From: Odontocerum albicorne
Taxonomy: Eukaryota > Arthropoda > Insecta > Trichoptera > Odontoceridae
Direction: 5' to 3'
DNA length: 64,000 nt
NCBI GenBank assembly: GCA_949825065.1
Contig: OX463838.1
Location: forward strand, 992,001-1,056,000
Positions 1 through 11,149 of the stretch are shown here, piece after piece (position 1 is the stretch's first letter; the number at the start of each line of letters is the position of its first letter). The notes under the pieces were generated by a model, which was not told where the DNA came from, ran no database searches, and saw only the letters and a program-made list of their open reading frames with translations. The position numbers and the translations under genes are program-made.

Positions 1-318
1 TACCGAAGTAGAGTGAGAGTGAGACGTGAATAACGTCGCTTCCTCACTCATAGCGGTTTTTTTAGCATGAATATACCTACGTCACACACTGGCACACGTT
101 CGATTGTATTGGTGAATTTATTCCCGATTTTCACAAAATATCTCTGATGTGGCCGATAAGTGCTAATTATTATTAATATTATTTTTTTCATTCAATGCGT
201 AAATGTATTACGGAGGAATACCTAAAATCTGAACCCAGTATTTATTATATTTATAGAGATATTAAAGTGTTTAGAAGCAATGTGTACTAGTTACACATCA
301 CAGGACAGGAAGGGTTAA
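1..318. mobile_element. piggyBac-type MITE, copy A (cut by window start)
   Basis: The sequence is over 90% alike by eye to 12055-12363. It ends in ACAGGAAGGG followed by TTAA (315-318), the same terminal motif and TTAA target as the two complete copies at 11740-12363 and 20243-20881. The left end lies outside the window. There is no coding potential. The assignment to the piggyBac superfamily rests on the TTAA target and CCC-starting ends, not on a transposase. Confidence 0.7.
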
Positions 319-710
319 CATAGTTCTCGTTGGATGGTAAATGTTGCAATATGGCAATAAGCCCGTCGTGTCGTACTTTATACGACGTGTGCGATTTCGT
401 AGACTTTTTTTCGATCGTATCTCACAGTTCGAAAAGTAAGAATTGAAAATAATAAACATTTAAAAAACGAGATATCCAATACTTTACTTTTATAACACAA
501 GACCATTGTTGTAATTCTCAAAAATATTGTTATCTGGGTCATGGTCATTCCCACGTATGTTATCTCCACTGCTCGGCTCACGTGATGCAGCGCTCCAATC
601 TCACTTATCAGGGATCTCACTATAGTATCTCCCAAAGGTCAAGCACCAGCTCTGAGACACGTTTTTTTGCTACAATTTGCATACAAAACGCCTTAAATGG
701 GGATTGCATC
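319..710. other. non-coding stretch, no feature seen
   Basis: AT-rich sequence between two MITEs. Short ORFs on both strands show no recognisable protein, and no repeat shared with the rest of the window was noticed. Confidence 0.5.
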
Positions 711-1149
711 ATCTACAGCAGTGCTCCGCAACCTTTTCTCACCTGCGACACACCAAAATTCTTCCTAAAATTCCGCGGCACACCAAAAGCTAAAATATAT
801 AGTATAACGCATGCGCATGAGTCTTTAGCGACGCGCATAAGGGTAATTTTTCTTTCTCTATGACTAATTTGGTGCGGCCATGGTGTGTACAAAGCACACT
901 ACGCAGTTTTCAACAGTTGGCACCAGGCGCTGGGGGACCATTGAAAAATTATTTAGTTATAATAATTATTCTGTACTACATTTTGAAAAATAGACAATAT
1001 TATGAAAATTAATTTGTCATTGTGTATTAAATACATAATGAAAATTTTTAAAATGTCAAATACATTGAATTTGACCGCGGCACACCTGTATCCGACTCAC
1101 GGCACACCAGTGTGCCACGGCACACCGGTTGCGGAGCACTGATCTACAG
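711..1149. mobile_element. hAT MITE (CAGTGCTCCGCAACC family), short copy
   Basis: The element itself is 719-1141 (423 bp). It has 15-bp terminal inverted repeats CAGTGCTCCGCAACC / GGTTGCGGAGCACTG and a perfect 8-bp target duplication ATCTACAG at 711-718 and 1142-1149. The 8-bp duplication and CAG...CTG ends are the hAT signature. A longer inverted relative with transposase remnants lies at 33481-34550; this copy shares its ends (about 150-350 bp each) and lacks the coding middle. Confidence 0.9.
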
Positions 1150-1735
1150 TACTGGTAAATTGAGAATTCAGATGCTTAGCTAGGTTTTTGACGCCCTTGG
1201 CCAATGCTTGATTTTGGCGCCATTTTCCTAAAATTATCGTCGTCGCTGCTGGGTCTCGCAGTCGAGGATCCCCTCGCCACTCCAATGTCAATCTTGAACC
1301 GTTCTCCCACGTCGATCGTGTGATCTTCTGCGAGAGAACAGCCCGATCTTGGATGCGCACTCCCTTCCGCAAATGCCACAGATTTTATACTTAATTACGT
1401 GGCGTAACTATAATAATAATTAAATGTAGGTTTTTTGGAATAATGTCTACGGAGATTCATCATCATACTACATGCTATTGTCACTAGACAGTACATAGTC
1501 CATGATGTAATTTATGTAGTCGATAAGTTTTAATAAAAATTGTAATACATTTCAAGTCGGAGTCGAATTCAGAATATAATAGCATCTCCCGACTTCGACT
1601 CGAATTCCGAATCCACGGCCCTGAAATTTACCGTGGAAATAGTAATTTAAAAAGAAAAAAATGATAACAAATATATTGCATAACAAAGCTAGTGTTTCTT
1701 TTTAAAAATATTTATTTATTTTTACGTTCTTCTTC
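1150..1735. other. non-coding stretch with a GTCGGAGTCG-type repeat scrap
   Basis: No gene is seen. At 1556-1624 there is a short GTCGGAGTCG...CGACTTCGACTC...GGCCCTG segment resembling the end of a repeat also visible at 35671-35726, probably a hAT-type terminus. The ORFs at 1097-1379 overlap the MITE end and resemble no known protein. Confidence 0.4.
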
Positions 1736-2345
1736 TTCCCAGTGTCATGTCAGGTCCCCCCAACGTTGAATATCACTTGAGAGAAGATATCTTTGTCCCC
1801 AGCAGCCCGAAAAAGATCTCCAACGCCCCTTACGCCAGTCCAATCACGTATATTGCGGAGCCAGGAGATTTGCCTTCTGCCAACACCTCTTCGGCCTTCA
1901 TTTTGCCTTAGATGATCAGGTGCAGTAATTTGTACTTTGCTCCTCTAAGCACATGACCCAAAGTAGGACACCTTTCGGATTTTAATATTAGTCAGCAACT
2001 CTCTATCAACTTTGGCTCTTTGAAGAACCCTCGTGTTGCTGACCATATCCGTCCAGGGTACCCCGTAGCATTCTCCGGTGCATCAACATTTCGAATGCTT
2101 CCAGTCGGTTCATACTACTTACTTTGAGGGTCCATGATTCCACTCCATGCAATAACACTGACCAAACGTTGCATGTGACTAACCGTTGTCGAAGTTTCAA
2201 GTTTAGATTATCATCGCAGAATACGCTTCTCATTTTATTAAAAGTCTCACGAGATGATTCAATTCTTCACTTGACTTCGGTTTCTGGGTCGAGGTCTTCC
2301 ACTAGGATACTTCCGAGGTTTATAATTTTTTTCACTCTATATCAG
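1736..2345 (-). pseudogene. non-LTR retrotransposon RT C-terminal fragment (family C)
   Basis: Read on the minus strand, 2233-2006 encodes MRSVFCDDNLNLKLRQRLV, VWSVLLHGVESWTLKVSSMN and RLEAFEMLMHRRML, the region behind the RT palm in endonuclease/reverse-transcriptase ORFs of insects. Frameshifted continuation runs to about 1740, where the family's 3' end (GACATGACACTGGGAAGAAG on the coding strand) is recognisable. Relatives are at 14375-14526, 16285-17132 and 35795-36352. It is 5'-truncated and dead. Confidence 0.75.
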
Positions 2346-2682
2346 CACCGTTCGATGTAAGACGTTATTTTTACATAACCGGTTAAAACCGGTTTATTGG
2401 ATGTAAAACCTGAAAACCGGTTATTCGAATCACACGATTAATTGGAAGCCCTAGCTCCGACAATAAGATAAATAACATATTATAATGCGAGAGCTGCGCG
2501 ATGTACCGAAACTGTCGGCAGATAACAGACTGTTACCGCGGTCGGACCCGAGAGATGACGCAGCATGCCATGGCACGGGAGATCATCGAAAGATAACGGA
2601 GATCTCCTGTCAAGCTTGGCGTGCAACTCGCATTTCCATTGCAGCAGCGCGACATGAGTCCAAGACTGGCGAAACCCAAAAA
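2346..2682. other. non-coding stretch with AACCGGTT motifs
   Basis: 2375-2435 carries several AACCGGTT palindromes. 2480-2680 is less AT-rich but has no convincing coding frame. Nothing further is supported. Confidence 0.3.
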
Positions 2683-3300
2683 ATACATTTGATTGTAATT
2701 TATTTTTATCAAACACTGTTTATTCCACTTTTTTGTAACGGTATAACCCTGCCGGTTTCAAGGCTTTCACCTCGTCTTCAGGGGAGCACAAACAAGACTA
2801 AATGCTGTTCGAACTGGTACCGATATACACGCTTCAACGGTTGGGGGGTGAGGGAGGCATGGGACGATTTCGGCCAAGAGCGGAGAGATTTTTGGGATAT
2901 AACATTTCACCAGATGTTCGGATCGACGCACTGACTTAGAAATGTCTAGGGCCTCTAATCTGTCCAATTTATTTCCGTTACTACTGATATGTAAGAATTT
3001 GGCATCATCGATAGAAAAAGTATGGTTTTCACGGTGACAATGATTAGTCATTTCAGAATAAATTAGAGGATTTGTTAAGGCGGATTTGTGTTCACGAAAT
3101 CTCTTTTCAAAAGATCTACCAGTTCGAACAGCATTTAGTTTTGTTTGTGCTCCCCTGAAGATGAGGTGAAAGCCTTGAAACCGGTAGGGTTATACCGTTA
3201 CAAAAAAGTAGAATAAACAGTGTTTGATAAAAATAAATTATAATGCCTTTAAACCTCCACAACGTTAATACCTTAACTATAAACAACATATACATTTGAT
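2683..3300. mobile_element. Penelope-derived element P1 with inverted arms
   Basis: The element spans 2694-3289 (596 bp) and is flanked by an exact 11-bp duplication ATACATTTGAT (2683-2693, 3290-3300). About 124 bp at each end are inverted copies of each other (2694-2817 and 3119-3243), containing AACCGGTAGGGTTATACCGT. A further 46-bp tail (to 3289) is present on the right only. Between the arms is a GIY-YIG endonuclease fragment. Sister copies are at 30671-30926, 48349-48606 and 56921-57535. The variable 10-13-bp duplications fit target-primed insertion of Penelope-like elements. Confidence 0.85.
2935..3155 (-). pseudogene. GIY-YIG endonuclease fragment of a Penelope-like element
   Basis: Minus-strand reading from about 3155 gives KLNAVRTGRSFEKRFREHKS, then ALTNPLIYSEMTNHCHRENH, then a stretch ending LDRLEALDIS. 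This is the second half of the GIY-YIG domain (the RSFEKRFREH Arg helix and the ENHTFS / LE-E-I block). The GIY and YIG strands and the whole RT are absent. The ORF at 21775-22401 has the same block order (FEKRVKEH, ENNHSFD, LDNLEILEFKKS), which supports the assignment. Confidence 0.8.
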
Positions 3301-3589
3301 TTATTTATTGACACAAAGAACACTCGAGGGTCCTTTACATAACAGTGATTACTATAAAACAAAATATAACGTACAGTACCCGGCAGTAACTAATACACAT
3401 CGTTTGTAGAGCAGTAATACACATCGTTTGTAGAAACACATCGTTTGTATGAACATCTTTAAAACATAACAATTCAGGTTACATATAGTACGTGTATCAT
3501 ATACTCGTATCTTTCATAATATGATAATACTAATATATACTATATAATACTCGTACATACATACATACTCGTATATACCATCATGCGAT
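3301..3589. other. non-coding stretch with a short repeated motif
   Basis: It contains two copies of ACACATCGTTTGTAGA within 60 bp. The reverse complement of this motif recurs near 20150 (CGATGTGTATTACTTACCGC) and 58590, so this may be part of an unrecognised dispersed repeat. No coding region is seen. Confidence 0.35.
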
Positions 3590-3960
3590 TTCCCTGTTGG
3601 GGTAGGCAGAAAGGAGAGGTAGCCAGACATTTCTATCTCGACAAACAATCCTTAACCCCTTATAGATCCATACAACTTCTACGACATCTCTGAGTTTATA
3701 CGTTTCCTTCTTTCAGAATATCCTTCACTTGATCAACCGTACTTTCTTTGACCTTTCTCGCACGCATTCCACTCACATTTACACTATATATCTGTTTTGG
3801 TAGTCATTTTTCATTAATTCGTTCCACATGTCCAAACCATCTCAGCGTGCTCTTCTTCACCTGACTCAACACATGAACATTAAGTTCACACTATCCCTAA
3901 TCATTTAATTCCATCTTCTATCATACATTGTCACTCCACATATTGTTCTCAATGTATAAC
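3590..3960 (-). pseudogene. non-LTR retrotransposon 3' fragment (family B)
   Basis: This is a degenerate minus-strand copy of the tail that reads better at 17640-18330. It includes the GGTTTGGACATGTGGAACGA block (an FGHVER-type motif), the block with ACTTGATC, and the 3' end with CAACAGGGAAAT. Other tails of the family are at 4400-4757, 26180-26660, 46790-47000, 47745-47895, 48190-48780 and 56440-56880. It is too damaged for an ORF. Confidence 0.65.
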
Positions 3961-4087
3961 ACGGAATATAATACATGGAAAATAAAAAGGAATGGAACTG
4001 CGAATGTTTATCAGTGGTCTCGAACTTAAAAAACGCTAGGCGATTACTTAAATTTAAAATAACGTAGATATTTTCTCTAGGTCGGAT

Positions 4088-4250
4088 TCCTTCACATGTT
4101 GGTTATAACAGGTAATAAATCCTTCACATGTTGGTTATAACAGGTAATAAATCCTTCACATGTTGGTTATAACAGGTAATAAATCCTTCACATGTTGGTT
4201 ATAACAGGTAATAAATCCTTCACATGTTGGTTATAACAGGTAATAAATAT
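4088..4250. repeat. 32-bp tandem repeat, 5 copies
   Basis: The unit begins TCCTTCACATGTTGGTTATA and repeats at 4088, 4120, 4152, 4184 and 4216 with essentially no divergence, which implies recent expansion or homogenisation. It lies between two family-B non-LTR tails. There are no spacers, so it is not a CRISPR array. Confidence 0.95.
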
Positions 4251-4399
4251 GTTGATTCCTTAGCAAAGAAGCATGTTCAACCGCTCGACCTCCATCTGAT
4301 ATTTTAAATAAAAGTAAATATGTCAGGAATGGGGACGTTGCCGTGAGGACATCATCCTGCAATGTATAGTATAAATAATGTTTTGAGGTGAGATGAAGG

Positions 4400-4757
4400 T
4401 CAAATTGAATACATACCATCACGCCATTCCCTTTCAGAGTAGGCAGAGATATCTCGACACACATCCCTAGCCTTTTCTATCATACATCTATACACGTTTC
4501 TCAGACTTTCTAAATTTTCTTCTTTCAAAATACTTTCCACTCACATTTATACTATATTACATATCTGCTTTGTTAGTCTTTCTTAATTAATTCGTTTTAC
4601 ATGCCCAAACCATCTCAGAGTGCCGTTCTTCATCTTACTCAACACATCAGCCTTAAGTTCACATTCATCCCTAATCACTTCATGATGTATTCTGTCATAC
4701 ATTGTCACACCACGTATTATTCTCAATGCACGCATTTCTACGGCATTTATTCGGCTC
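4400..4757 (-). pseudogene. non-LTR retrotransposon 3' fragment (family B), cut by gap
   Basis: This is a second minus-strand family-B tail, with blocks matching 3590-3960 (the CCCTTTCAGAGTAGGCAGAG 3' end, CCAAACCATCTCAGAGTG, ACATTGTCACACCACGTATT). It runs into the assembly gap at 4758. No frame stays open. Confidence 0.6.
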
Positions 4758-4957
4758 NNNNNNNNNNNNNNNNNNNNNNNNNNNNNNNNNNNNNNNNNNN
4801 NNNNNNNNNNNNNNNNNNNNNNNNNNNNNNNNNNNNNNNNNNNNNNNNNNNNNNNNNNNNNNNNNNNNNNNNNNNNNNNNNNNNNNNNNNNNNNNNNNNN
4901 NNNNNNNNNNNNNNNNNNNNNNNNNNNNNNNNNNNNNNNNNNNNNNNNNNNNNNNNN
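4758..4957. other. assembly gap (200 N)
   Basis: There are exactly 200 undetermined bases. Any reading frame crossing them is an artefact. Confidence 1.
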
Positions 4958-4977
4958 TTTGTCTATCTAAGTGCTCT

Positions 4978-5515
4978 TTTTTCTAGGAATGGAGGATGCG
5001 AAGTAAGATCCGAAGATGAATTGGAATGGCAAAAGCAGCTGTTACAAGTCTGACAAAGATATGGACTAGCGGTCTATACTCGGAAGAACCAAAATGAATC
5101 TAGTTAAGTATCTGGTATTCTCGATAGTACTGTATGGAGTGGAAACATGGACGATGAGAAAGAGAGAAACAAACATGACAGATGCCTTCAAAATGTGGTG
5201 ATGGAGGCGGGTGCTCCGTATCCGATAGTTATCAAACGTCTCTATTATGCAAGAATTGGAGATTACTGAAAAACTCTCGACAACATGCAGAAAAAGAATA
5301 CAAATGTACTTTGGGCATGTTATTAGAAAGAATTATGTAAGTCTGGAGAAGTTGGTGATCACGGAGACAGTTGAAGGAAGGCGAGTACGAGGAAGATATC
5401 CTATGAGATGGGTGGATCAAATAGAGGAGTTAACAGGGTCCGGGAGTGGCCGAGACAGGTGATGCGCCAAGAAATAACACAGAAGCACGACGCTCAGAAT
5501 TGCGATGAAGAAGAA
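4978..5515 (+). pseudogene. non-LTR retrotransposon RT C-terminal fragment (family A)
   Basis: Frameshifted readings give MAKAAVTSLTKIWTSG, then a degraded 'FKMWWRRVLR'-like block. An open stretch follows at 5247-5462: ITEKLSTTCRKRIQMYFGHV, LEKLVITETVEGRRVRGRYP, MRWVDQIEELTG. This is the usual region behind the RT palm in insect endonuclease/reverse-transcriptase ORFs. Fragments of the same family are at 23290-23530, 44575-44771 and (minus) 57550-57810. It is dead and 5'-truncated by the gap or by retrotransposition. Confidence 0.75.
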
Positions 5516-5526
5516 TAAAATCGAAT

Positions 5527-5835
5527 ACTGCTATCTGAGGTTAGCCACCATCATGGCAATTCTTATTTTGAGATGCCGTCTGGTATCTGAGGTTAGCCAC
5601 CATCATGGCAATTCTTATTTTGAGATGCCGTCTGCTATCTGAGGTTAGCCACCATCATGGCAATTCTTATTTTGAGATGCCGTCTGCTATCTGAGGTTAG
5701 CCACCATCATGGCAATTCTTATTTTGAGATGCCGTCTGCTATCTGAGGTTAGCCACCTTCATGGCAATTCTTATTTTGAGTTGCCGTCTACTATCTGAGG
5801 TTAGCCACCATCATGGTAATACTTATTTTGTTATC
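5527..5835. repeat. 52-bp tandem repeat, about 6 copies
   Basis: The unit contains TATCTGAGGTTAGCCACCAT and recurs at 5532, 5584, 5636, 5688, 5740 and 5792. The first copies are almost identical; the last two carry several substitutions, as expected at an array edge. Confidence 0.95.
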
Positions 5836-5928
5836 TGCAACCCGGCACAATTCAGTATATCCGGACCTAAACCACTTTCGCAAGTTTTTAAGCCAAGAGA
5901 TGCGGCGTCTTCCTCTTTTGGTATTTTT

Positions 5929-6383
5929 ATTTCTTGATGATCAGCTGTGTGACAATGTATATATCTTGTGCTTCTCATTACGTCAATGTTTTTATTTCTT
6001 GATGATCAGTTGTGTGTCAATGTATGTTTCTTGTGCTTCTCATTACGTCAATGTTTTTATTTCTTTATGATCAGTTGTGTGACAATGTATGTATATTGTG
6101 CTTCTCATTACGTGAATGTTTTTATTTTTTGATGATCAGTTGTGTGACAATGTATGTATCTTGTGCTTCTCATTACGTGAATGTTTTTATTTTTTGATGA
6201 TCAGTTGTGTGACAATGTATGTATCTTGTGCTTCTCATTACGTCAATGCTTTTATTTCTTGATGATAATTTGTGTGACAATGTATGTATCCTGTGCTTCT
6301 CATTACGTGAATGTTTTAATTTTTTGATGATCAGTTGTGTGACAATGTATGTATCTTGTGCTTCTCATTACGTCAATGTTTTT
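5929..6383. repeat. 65-bp tandem repeat, 7 copies
   Basis: The unit contains GATCAGTTGTGTGACAATGT and CTTCTCATTACGTCAATG. The GATCAG anchor recurs every 65 bp from 5939 to 6329. The ORFs across it (FLMISCVTMYVSCASHYVNV repeats) are translations of the array, not a protein gene. Confidence 0.95.
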
Positions 6384-7734
6384 GAATATTGAAGCCAAAA
6401 AATGAATGTGAAAATTCGTTTAGATATTTCTTTTACGCGTGCACATCATGTTCTTTTATTTTTTTAAATACTATAAATAATCCATAACTAAATATTTTGT
6501 ATTAATTTAAATCATAAATTAAGCTAAACCTGTTGCAATATCCGAATTATACAGGATACAACAGAAATAACGCCTAGTTTTGAAATGTAAATATAAAATG
6601 CGTCGTACATGTTTTGCGATATTTTATTTTATAATCTGAAAGAACGATGTTTAACTTTTTTTTAAATTTATATCAATAAAATATTGCTCTCCTCCATTTT
6701 CTATATACGTCTAAAGCCTCATTCTGAAGTTGCGTATTATTATCTCTTGGACATTTCTGATGGTATACAACCTGAGGACGAGGAGAACTGACCCCAACAG
6801 TCTTACGCAGACAGTGAGTTGGGGTGGAGCCAGGGAGAAGAAGGCCATTTCTGATGGTATTGTCCCGATTTCATGTCGGGTCGCGTCCATTAAGTTCCTG
6901 AATTGAAGGCCTGTATGGCAAGTTCTCTCCACACTCTGATCAGGCGTTCCCCTAAAATTGACTGCCGGAGTGTTCTGTATTCAATGCACATGTTCAATCA
7001 ACGGTCCGGCCGTGTTGCCTTGTACGTTTTCTCCATCGAGGAAAACGACTAAATTTAAATTATTTTATCGCATTCTTGTCAAGTGATTTAGAAAAATATT
7101 GAAATATTTAGAAAAAGTTAATTTTGTTCGCATATAAATTGAAATATAATCATGTTATATCGTATTTTTATTCTAATAAATATGTGCTATATTATTCAAA
7201 TTATCACACATGGGTAAACACAATAATGGAAAAAAAATAATAACGGTATATTTGTGCGAGTTATAAAACAGAAATACATATTTATCTTCAGCAAATATAT
7301 AAAAAGTAATATTTTTACTCCATTAAAAGGCTTGAAAAATACGAAAATAACACGTGTTATATACACGTGGCCGTCTAATACGACAATTAATACGTAAAAC
7401 TTTGTGTAAAAAGTTGAACGAATAACCTTGGCAATAATATGAAAAATGTTTTATTGCAACTTAATAACATTTTACTGTGAAATCACTTTAAACATTCTAT
7501 TCTACTGATAAACAAATGTTGTTACTATTGCTTGAGCCTAGAATGTATTCGTAGTTTAAAAAAAACAGATGCGTCAGACTCTCGCGCAGTAGAAGTGAAA
7601 CTTCTTGGCTCCTAGGAATAGTTAATTTTATGCATTGCTTTTTTCCCATTTGTTAACGATTTTTTTAGGATTAGGAAATGGTTACGTGGAATTTAATTCA
7701 AGAAAATCTCTCTTAATTAAATAAATAAACAAAA
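6384..7734. other. long non-coding AT-rich stretch
   Basis: No exon-like ORF was found. 6700-7020 is the least AT-rich part but has no recognisable protein. 7560-7615 (ACTCTCGCGCAGTAGAAGTG) matches a segment just behind the tRNA-like head of the SINE at 40284-40480, so a scrap of that SINE is probably present. Confidence 0.4.
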
Positions 7735-8009
7735 AGTATATTTTATTTTTAATAATAATTTTAATAAGAAATAATAATTTTAATAATAATATAACAAACT
7801 TAATAATATTAAATATATATTTTTTAATATTAAATATATTAATATTGTTGTGTTATTATTAATTATTTTGAAATAATTATTTGATTATTTATTTATTATT
7901 ATACATTTTTATCATATTATTCATAATATTATATTATTAATTAATTACATTCTAATTAATTATTGTATAATATATTGTTATGATAATATAATTATTAATA
8001 TTATAGTAA
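7735..8009. other. extremely AT-rich tract
   Basis: The stretch is almost only A and T, with many TTAATATTA-like words. A similar tract continues at 8543-8800, so the LTR-like unit at 8010-8542 appears to have inserted into one AT-rich block. Confidence 0.7.
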
Positions 8010-8546
8010 TGTAGCGTACCTACGTCCCCTAAATAAAATAATTGAATTGTCAAACATAATTTATTGTTAAAATTGTAAACATACAGGGTCAACGACCGAT
8101 GAACTATTTACAATTGTCACATACTAAAACGTCAACAATGTTTACTCACAAATAGTATTTGTCTGTCTCCAGCAAATAAATGTACTACCCGCTACGCTGG
8201 TGCAAGCGGGAGTGAGACAGAGTATGTGTTGCGAGCATATTCACTCACTACTATAAATTACCTACTTGTAGAGAAATAAACATTATTATTCATCCAACTG
8301 TCAAGACTTGTTATTGTTTACCCGCCATTCACTTTTGCTTTTATCCGCATTCCTGAGTTCTATATTTATTTGAATACATATCAAAATCATCACGACGTAT
8401 CAAGATAAGCAACTCGCTACATTGATGACCCCGAACGAAAAGGAACGCAGAATTCGACTAAAACAGATATAGCGATGTCAACATCAACATCATCAGCACG
8501 TCCTAATAGGACACACGCTACATGGTAACAAACATCGCTACAGTAA
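8006..8546 (+). mobile_element. short LTR-retroelement-like unit, left copy
   Basis: 8010-8421 is LTR-like: it begins TGTAGCG and ends CGCTACA (a perfect 7-bp inverted terminus with TG...CA). It contains a TATA-like ACTATAAATTACC and a following AATAAA. It is directly followed by TTGATGACCCCGAACG, which looks like the junction and primer-binding region of insect gypsy-type elements. A short gag-like start (MSTSTSSARP) follows, then another CGCTACA end at 8542. GTAA flanks both sides (8006-8009, 8543-8546), fitting a 4-bp target duplication. An inverted copy with the same compact structure is at 9756-10323. Confidence 0.65.
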
Positions 8547-8811
8547 CATATATAATATTATAATTATATATTAAATAAATATTAAAATAAATATTAAATA
8601 AAATAATTGAATATAAAATTAAAATGTTAAATATATTAATATAAAAATAATATACACCAAAAAATTTTTTTTTTATTTTTAATAATAAATAATAATATAA
8701 TACACTTAATACTTAATTATTATTAATAATAAAATAAAAATAATTAATAATAATTTATAAATAAAATATTTAATAATTATACAATAATATAATACACCTT
8801 TTCACTTTTCG
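8547..8811. other. extremely AT-rich tract
   Basis: This is the continuation of the AT-rich block interrupted by the LTR-like unit. No genes are seen. Confidence 0.6.
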
Positions 8812-9755
8812 TGACGTTCAGGCCAATTTGCCCTAGCTACCAATTATGACAGTTTCAATCTAAAACTGTCATCCCGTAAATATCACAGATAGCTGTTCGA
8901 TACACCAGCCAACTTAATCATTTTAGATACCATTTAGGGCAGTCTCAATCTAAAACTGTCATCCCATAAATACCACTGATAGCTGTTCGATACTCCAGCT
9001 AACTTTATTATTTTAGCTACCATTTAGAACAGTCTACATGTTAAAGTGTCATCCCATAAATACCACTGATAGCTGTTCGATACTCCAGCTAACTTTATTA
9101 TTTTAGCTACCATTTAGAACAGTCTACATGTTAAACTGTCATCCCATAAATACCACTGATAGCTGTTCGATACTCCAGCTAACTTTATTATTTTAGCTAC
9201 CATTTAGAACAGTCTACATGTTAAACTGTCATCCCATAAATACCACTGATAGCTGTTCGATACTCCAGCTAACTTTATTATTTTAGCTACCATTTAGAAC
9301 AGTCTACATGTTAAACTGTCATCCCATAAATAGCACCGATAGCTGTTCGATACTCCAGCCAACTTTATTATTTTAGCTACAATTTAGGACAGTCTCAATG
9401 TTAAACTGTCATCCCATAAATACCACTGATAGCTGTTCGATACACCAGCCAACTTAATCATTTTAGCTACCATTTAGGACAGTCTCAAACTTAAACTGTC
9501 ATCCCATAAATACCACTGATAGCTGTTCGATACTCCAGCCAACTTAATCATTTTAGCTACCATTTAGGATAGTCTCAAACTTAAACTGTCATCCCATAAA
9601 TACCACTGATAGCTGTTCGATACTCCAGCTAACTTTATTATTTTAGCTACCATTTAGAACAGTCTACATGTTAAACTGTCATCCCATAAATAGCACCGAT
9701 AGCTGTTCGATACTCCAGCCAACTTTATTATTTTAGCTACAATTTAGGACAGTCT
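8812..9755. repeat. 90-bp satellite array, left block (about 10 units)
   Basis: The anchor AGCTGTTCGATACTCCAGC recurs every 90 bp from 8891 to 9701. Most units differ by a few bases; the four units around 8990-9330 are nearly identical. The array breaks inside a unit at the word ACAGTCT and resumes after the inserted LTR-like unit at 10331. Confidence 0.95.
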
Positions 9756-10330
9756 TATAACGGTGTATGCTATCGGTGTAGCATGTGTTCTATTAGAACG
9801 TGCCGATGATGTTGATAGCGGCACCGTTATCTTCGTTTTAGCTGAATCTGCTTTAAATCTCGTAGAGAATCATCAATATAGCGGATTACTTATGTTCGAT
9901 TGTCGTGATGATCTTGATTAATATTGATTTATTTATAGACTCAGGAATGCGGATATATTTCAATGAGTGGACAGCAGGTAAATAAATAATACAAGTTTGA
10001 CAGCTGAATGGACGACAATAAAGTGTTGTTTATTTCGCATATTGCAGACAATTTATACCAGTGAGTGAATACATGGGTTATATATATATCTGCCTCGCTC
10101 TATCACATGGACGGAAGGTAGGATAAATATTTATATTTGGAGATCGCTAGCCAATTTGCACGCTGTAAATAGTAAATATTGTCGTTGTTTGAAATGTGTG
10201 CCAATCATTGGATTCTCGATCGGTCAATGACCCTGTATGTTTAAATCAACAATACTTAATTTAATTTATTTGTAAAATAACAATTCACTCGTTATTTTTG
10301 ACAATTCCTTTAGGTAGGTAACAGGCAGGT
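9756..10330 (-). mobile_element. short LTR-retroelement-like unit, inverted copy inside satellite
   Basis: The LTR-like part is 9877-10323 on the minus strand (TGTTACC...CGCTATA). The same landmarks as the left copy follow in the same order: the AAACATACAGGGTCA block, ATAAATTGTCTGC, AATAAAC, TATCCGCATTCCTGAG, TTGATGAT junction, and the ATCAACATCATCGGCACGTT gag-start region. It sits within the 90-bp satellite, and ACAGTCT flanks it on both sides. Divergence from the left copy is substantial (roughly 25-35% by eye), so these are two insertions, not one recent duplication. Confidence 0.65.
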
Positions 10331-10745
10331 ACAGTCTCAATGTTAAACTGTCATCCCATAAATACCACTGATAGCTGTTCGATACTCCAGCCAACTTAAT
10401 CATTTTAGCTACCATTTAGGACAGTCTCAAACTTAAACTGTCATCCCATAAATAGCACAGATAGCTGTTCGATACACCAGCCAACTTAATCATTTTAGCT
10501 ACCATTTAGGACAGTCTCAAACTTAAACTGTCATCCCATAAATAGCACAGATAGCTGTTCGATACACCAGCCAACTTGATCATTTTAGCTACCATTTCTC
10601 AGTGTTAAAGTGTCATCCCATAAATAGCACCGATAGCTGTTCGATACACCAGCCAACTTGATCATTTTAGCTACCATTTCTCAGTGTTAAACTGTCATCC
10701 CATAAATAGCACTGATAGCTGTTCGATACTCCAGCCAACTTGAAA
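10331..10745. repeat. 90-bp satellite array, right block (about 5 units)
   Basis: These units have the same sequence and orientation as the left block. The last two carry a shared deletion in the CCATTT/CAGTGTTAAA region. The block ends abruptly at CCAACTTG/AAATCCCC. Confidence 0.95.
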
Positions 10746-11149
10746 TCCCCCTCACGCCGTTATCTGATAAGACAATTTAAAGAGTAAATATTTATAATCT
10801 AGACGTGTTGGCAGTTACGTAATCGTAATATCAAGACAAACTCTTCATAAATTAGAGATAGGGAATTTATATAAATAACTTTACATATGTTATGTTAGTA
10901 AATTCCTTCTATATACCATATATATGTTATGTTAGTAAATTCCTTCCGAGTATCGTACACACATCTCAAAATAAACTGCAGAAAATAAATTTAAGAGAGA
11001 AGACATTAAAAGGTCCGGGCTCATCCCACAAACAGATGAACTATAGAGATAATGTAGCCACTAACGAACGTGTTCTGCATAATATGCAGAAGGTGACAAT
11101 ACACTTTAAAAAGTGCTTATCTGTAAATAATTCATATTTTCCGCGTCGT
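10746..11149. other. non-coding stretch
   Basis: No recognised element. TATGTTAGTAAATTCCTTC is duplicated in tandem around 10890-10945. The 98-residue ORF starting at 10892 has no family resemblance and runs into the 58-bp satellite. Confidence 0.4.

Noticed and set aside
4601..5053. 150-residue frame crossing the N gap
   Set aside because: Made of undetermined codons; not evidence of a gene.
5813..6197. Repetitive FLMISCVTMYVSCASHYVNV frames, membrane-protein-like
   Set aside because: Shadow of the 65-bp satellite.
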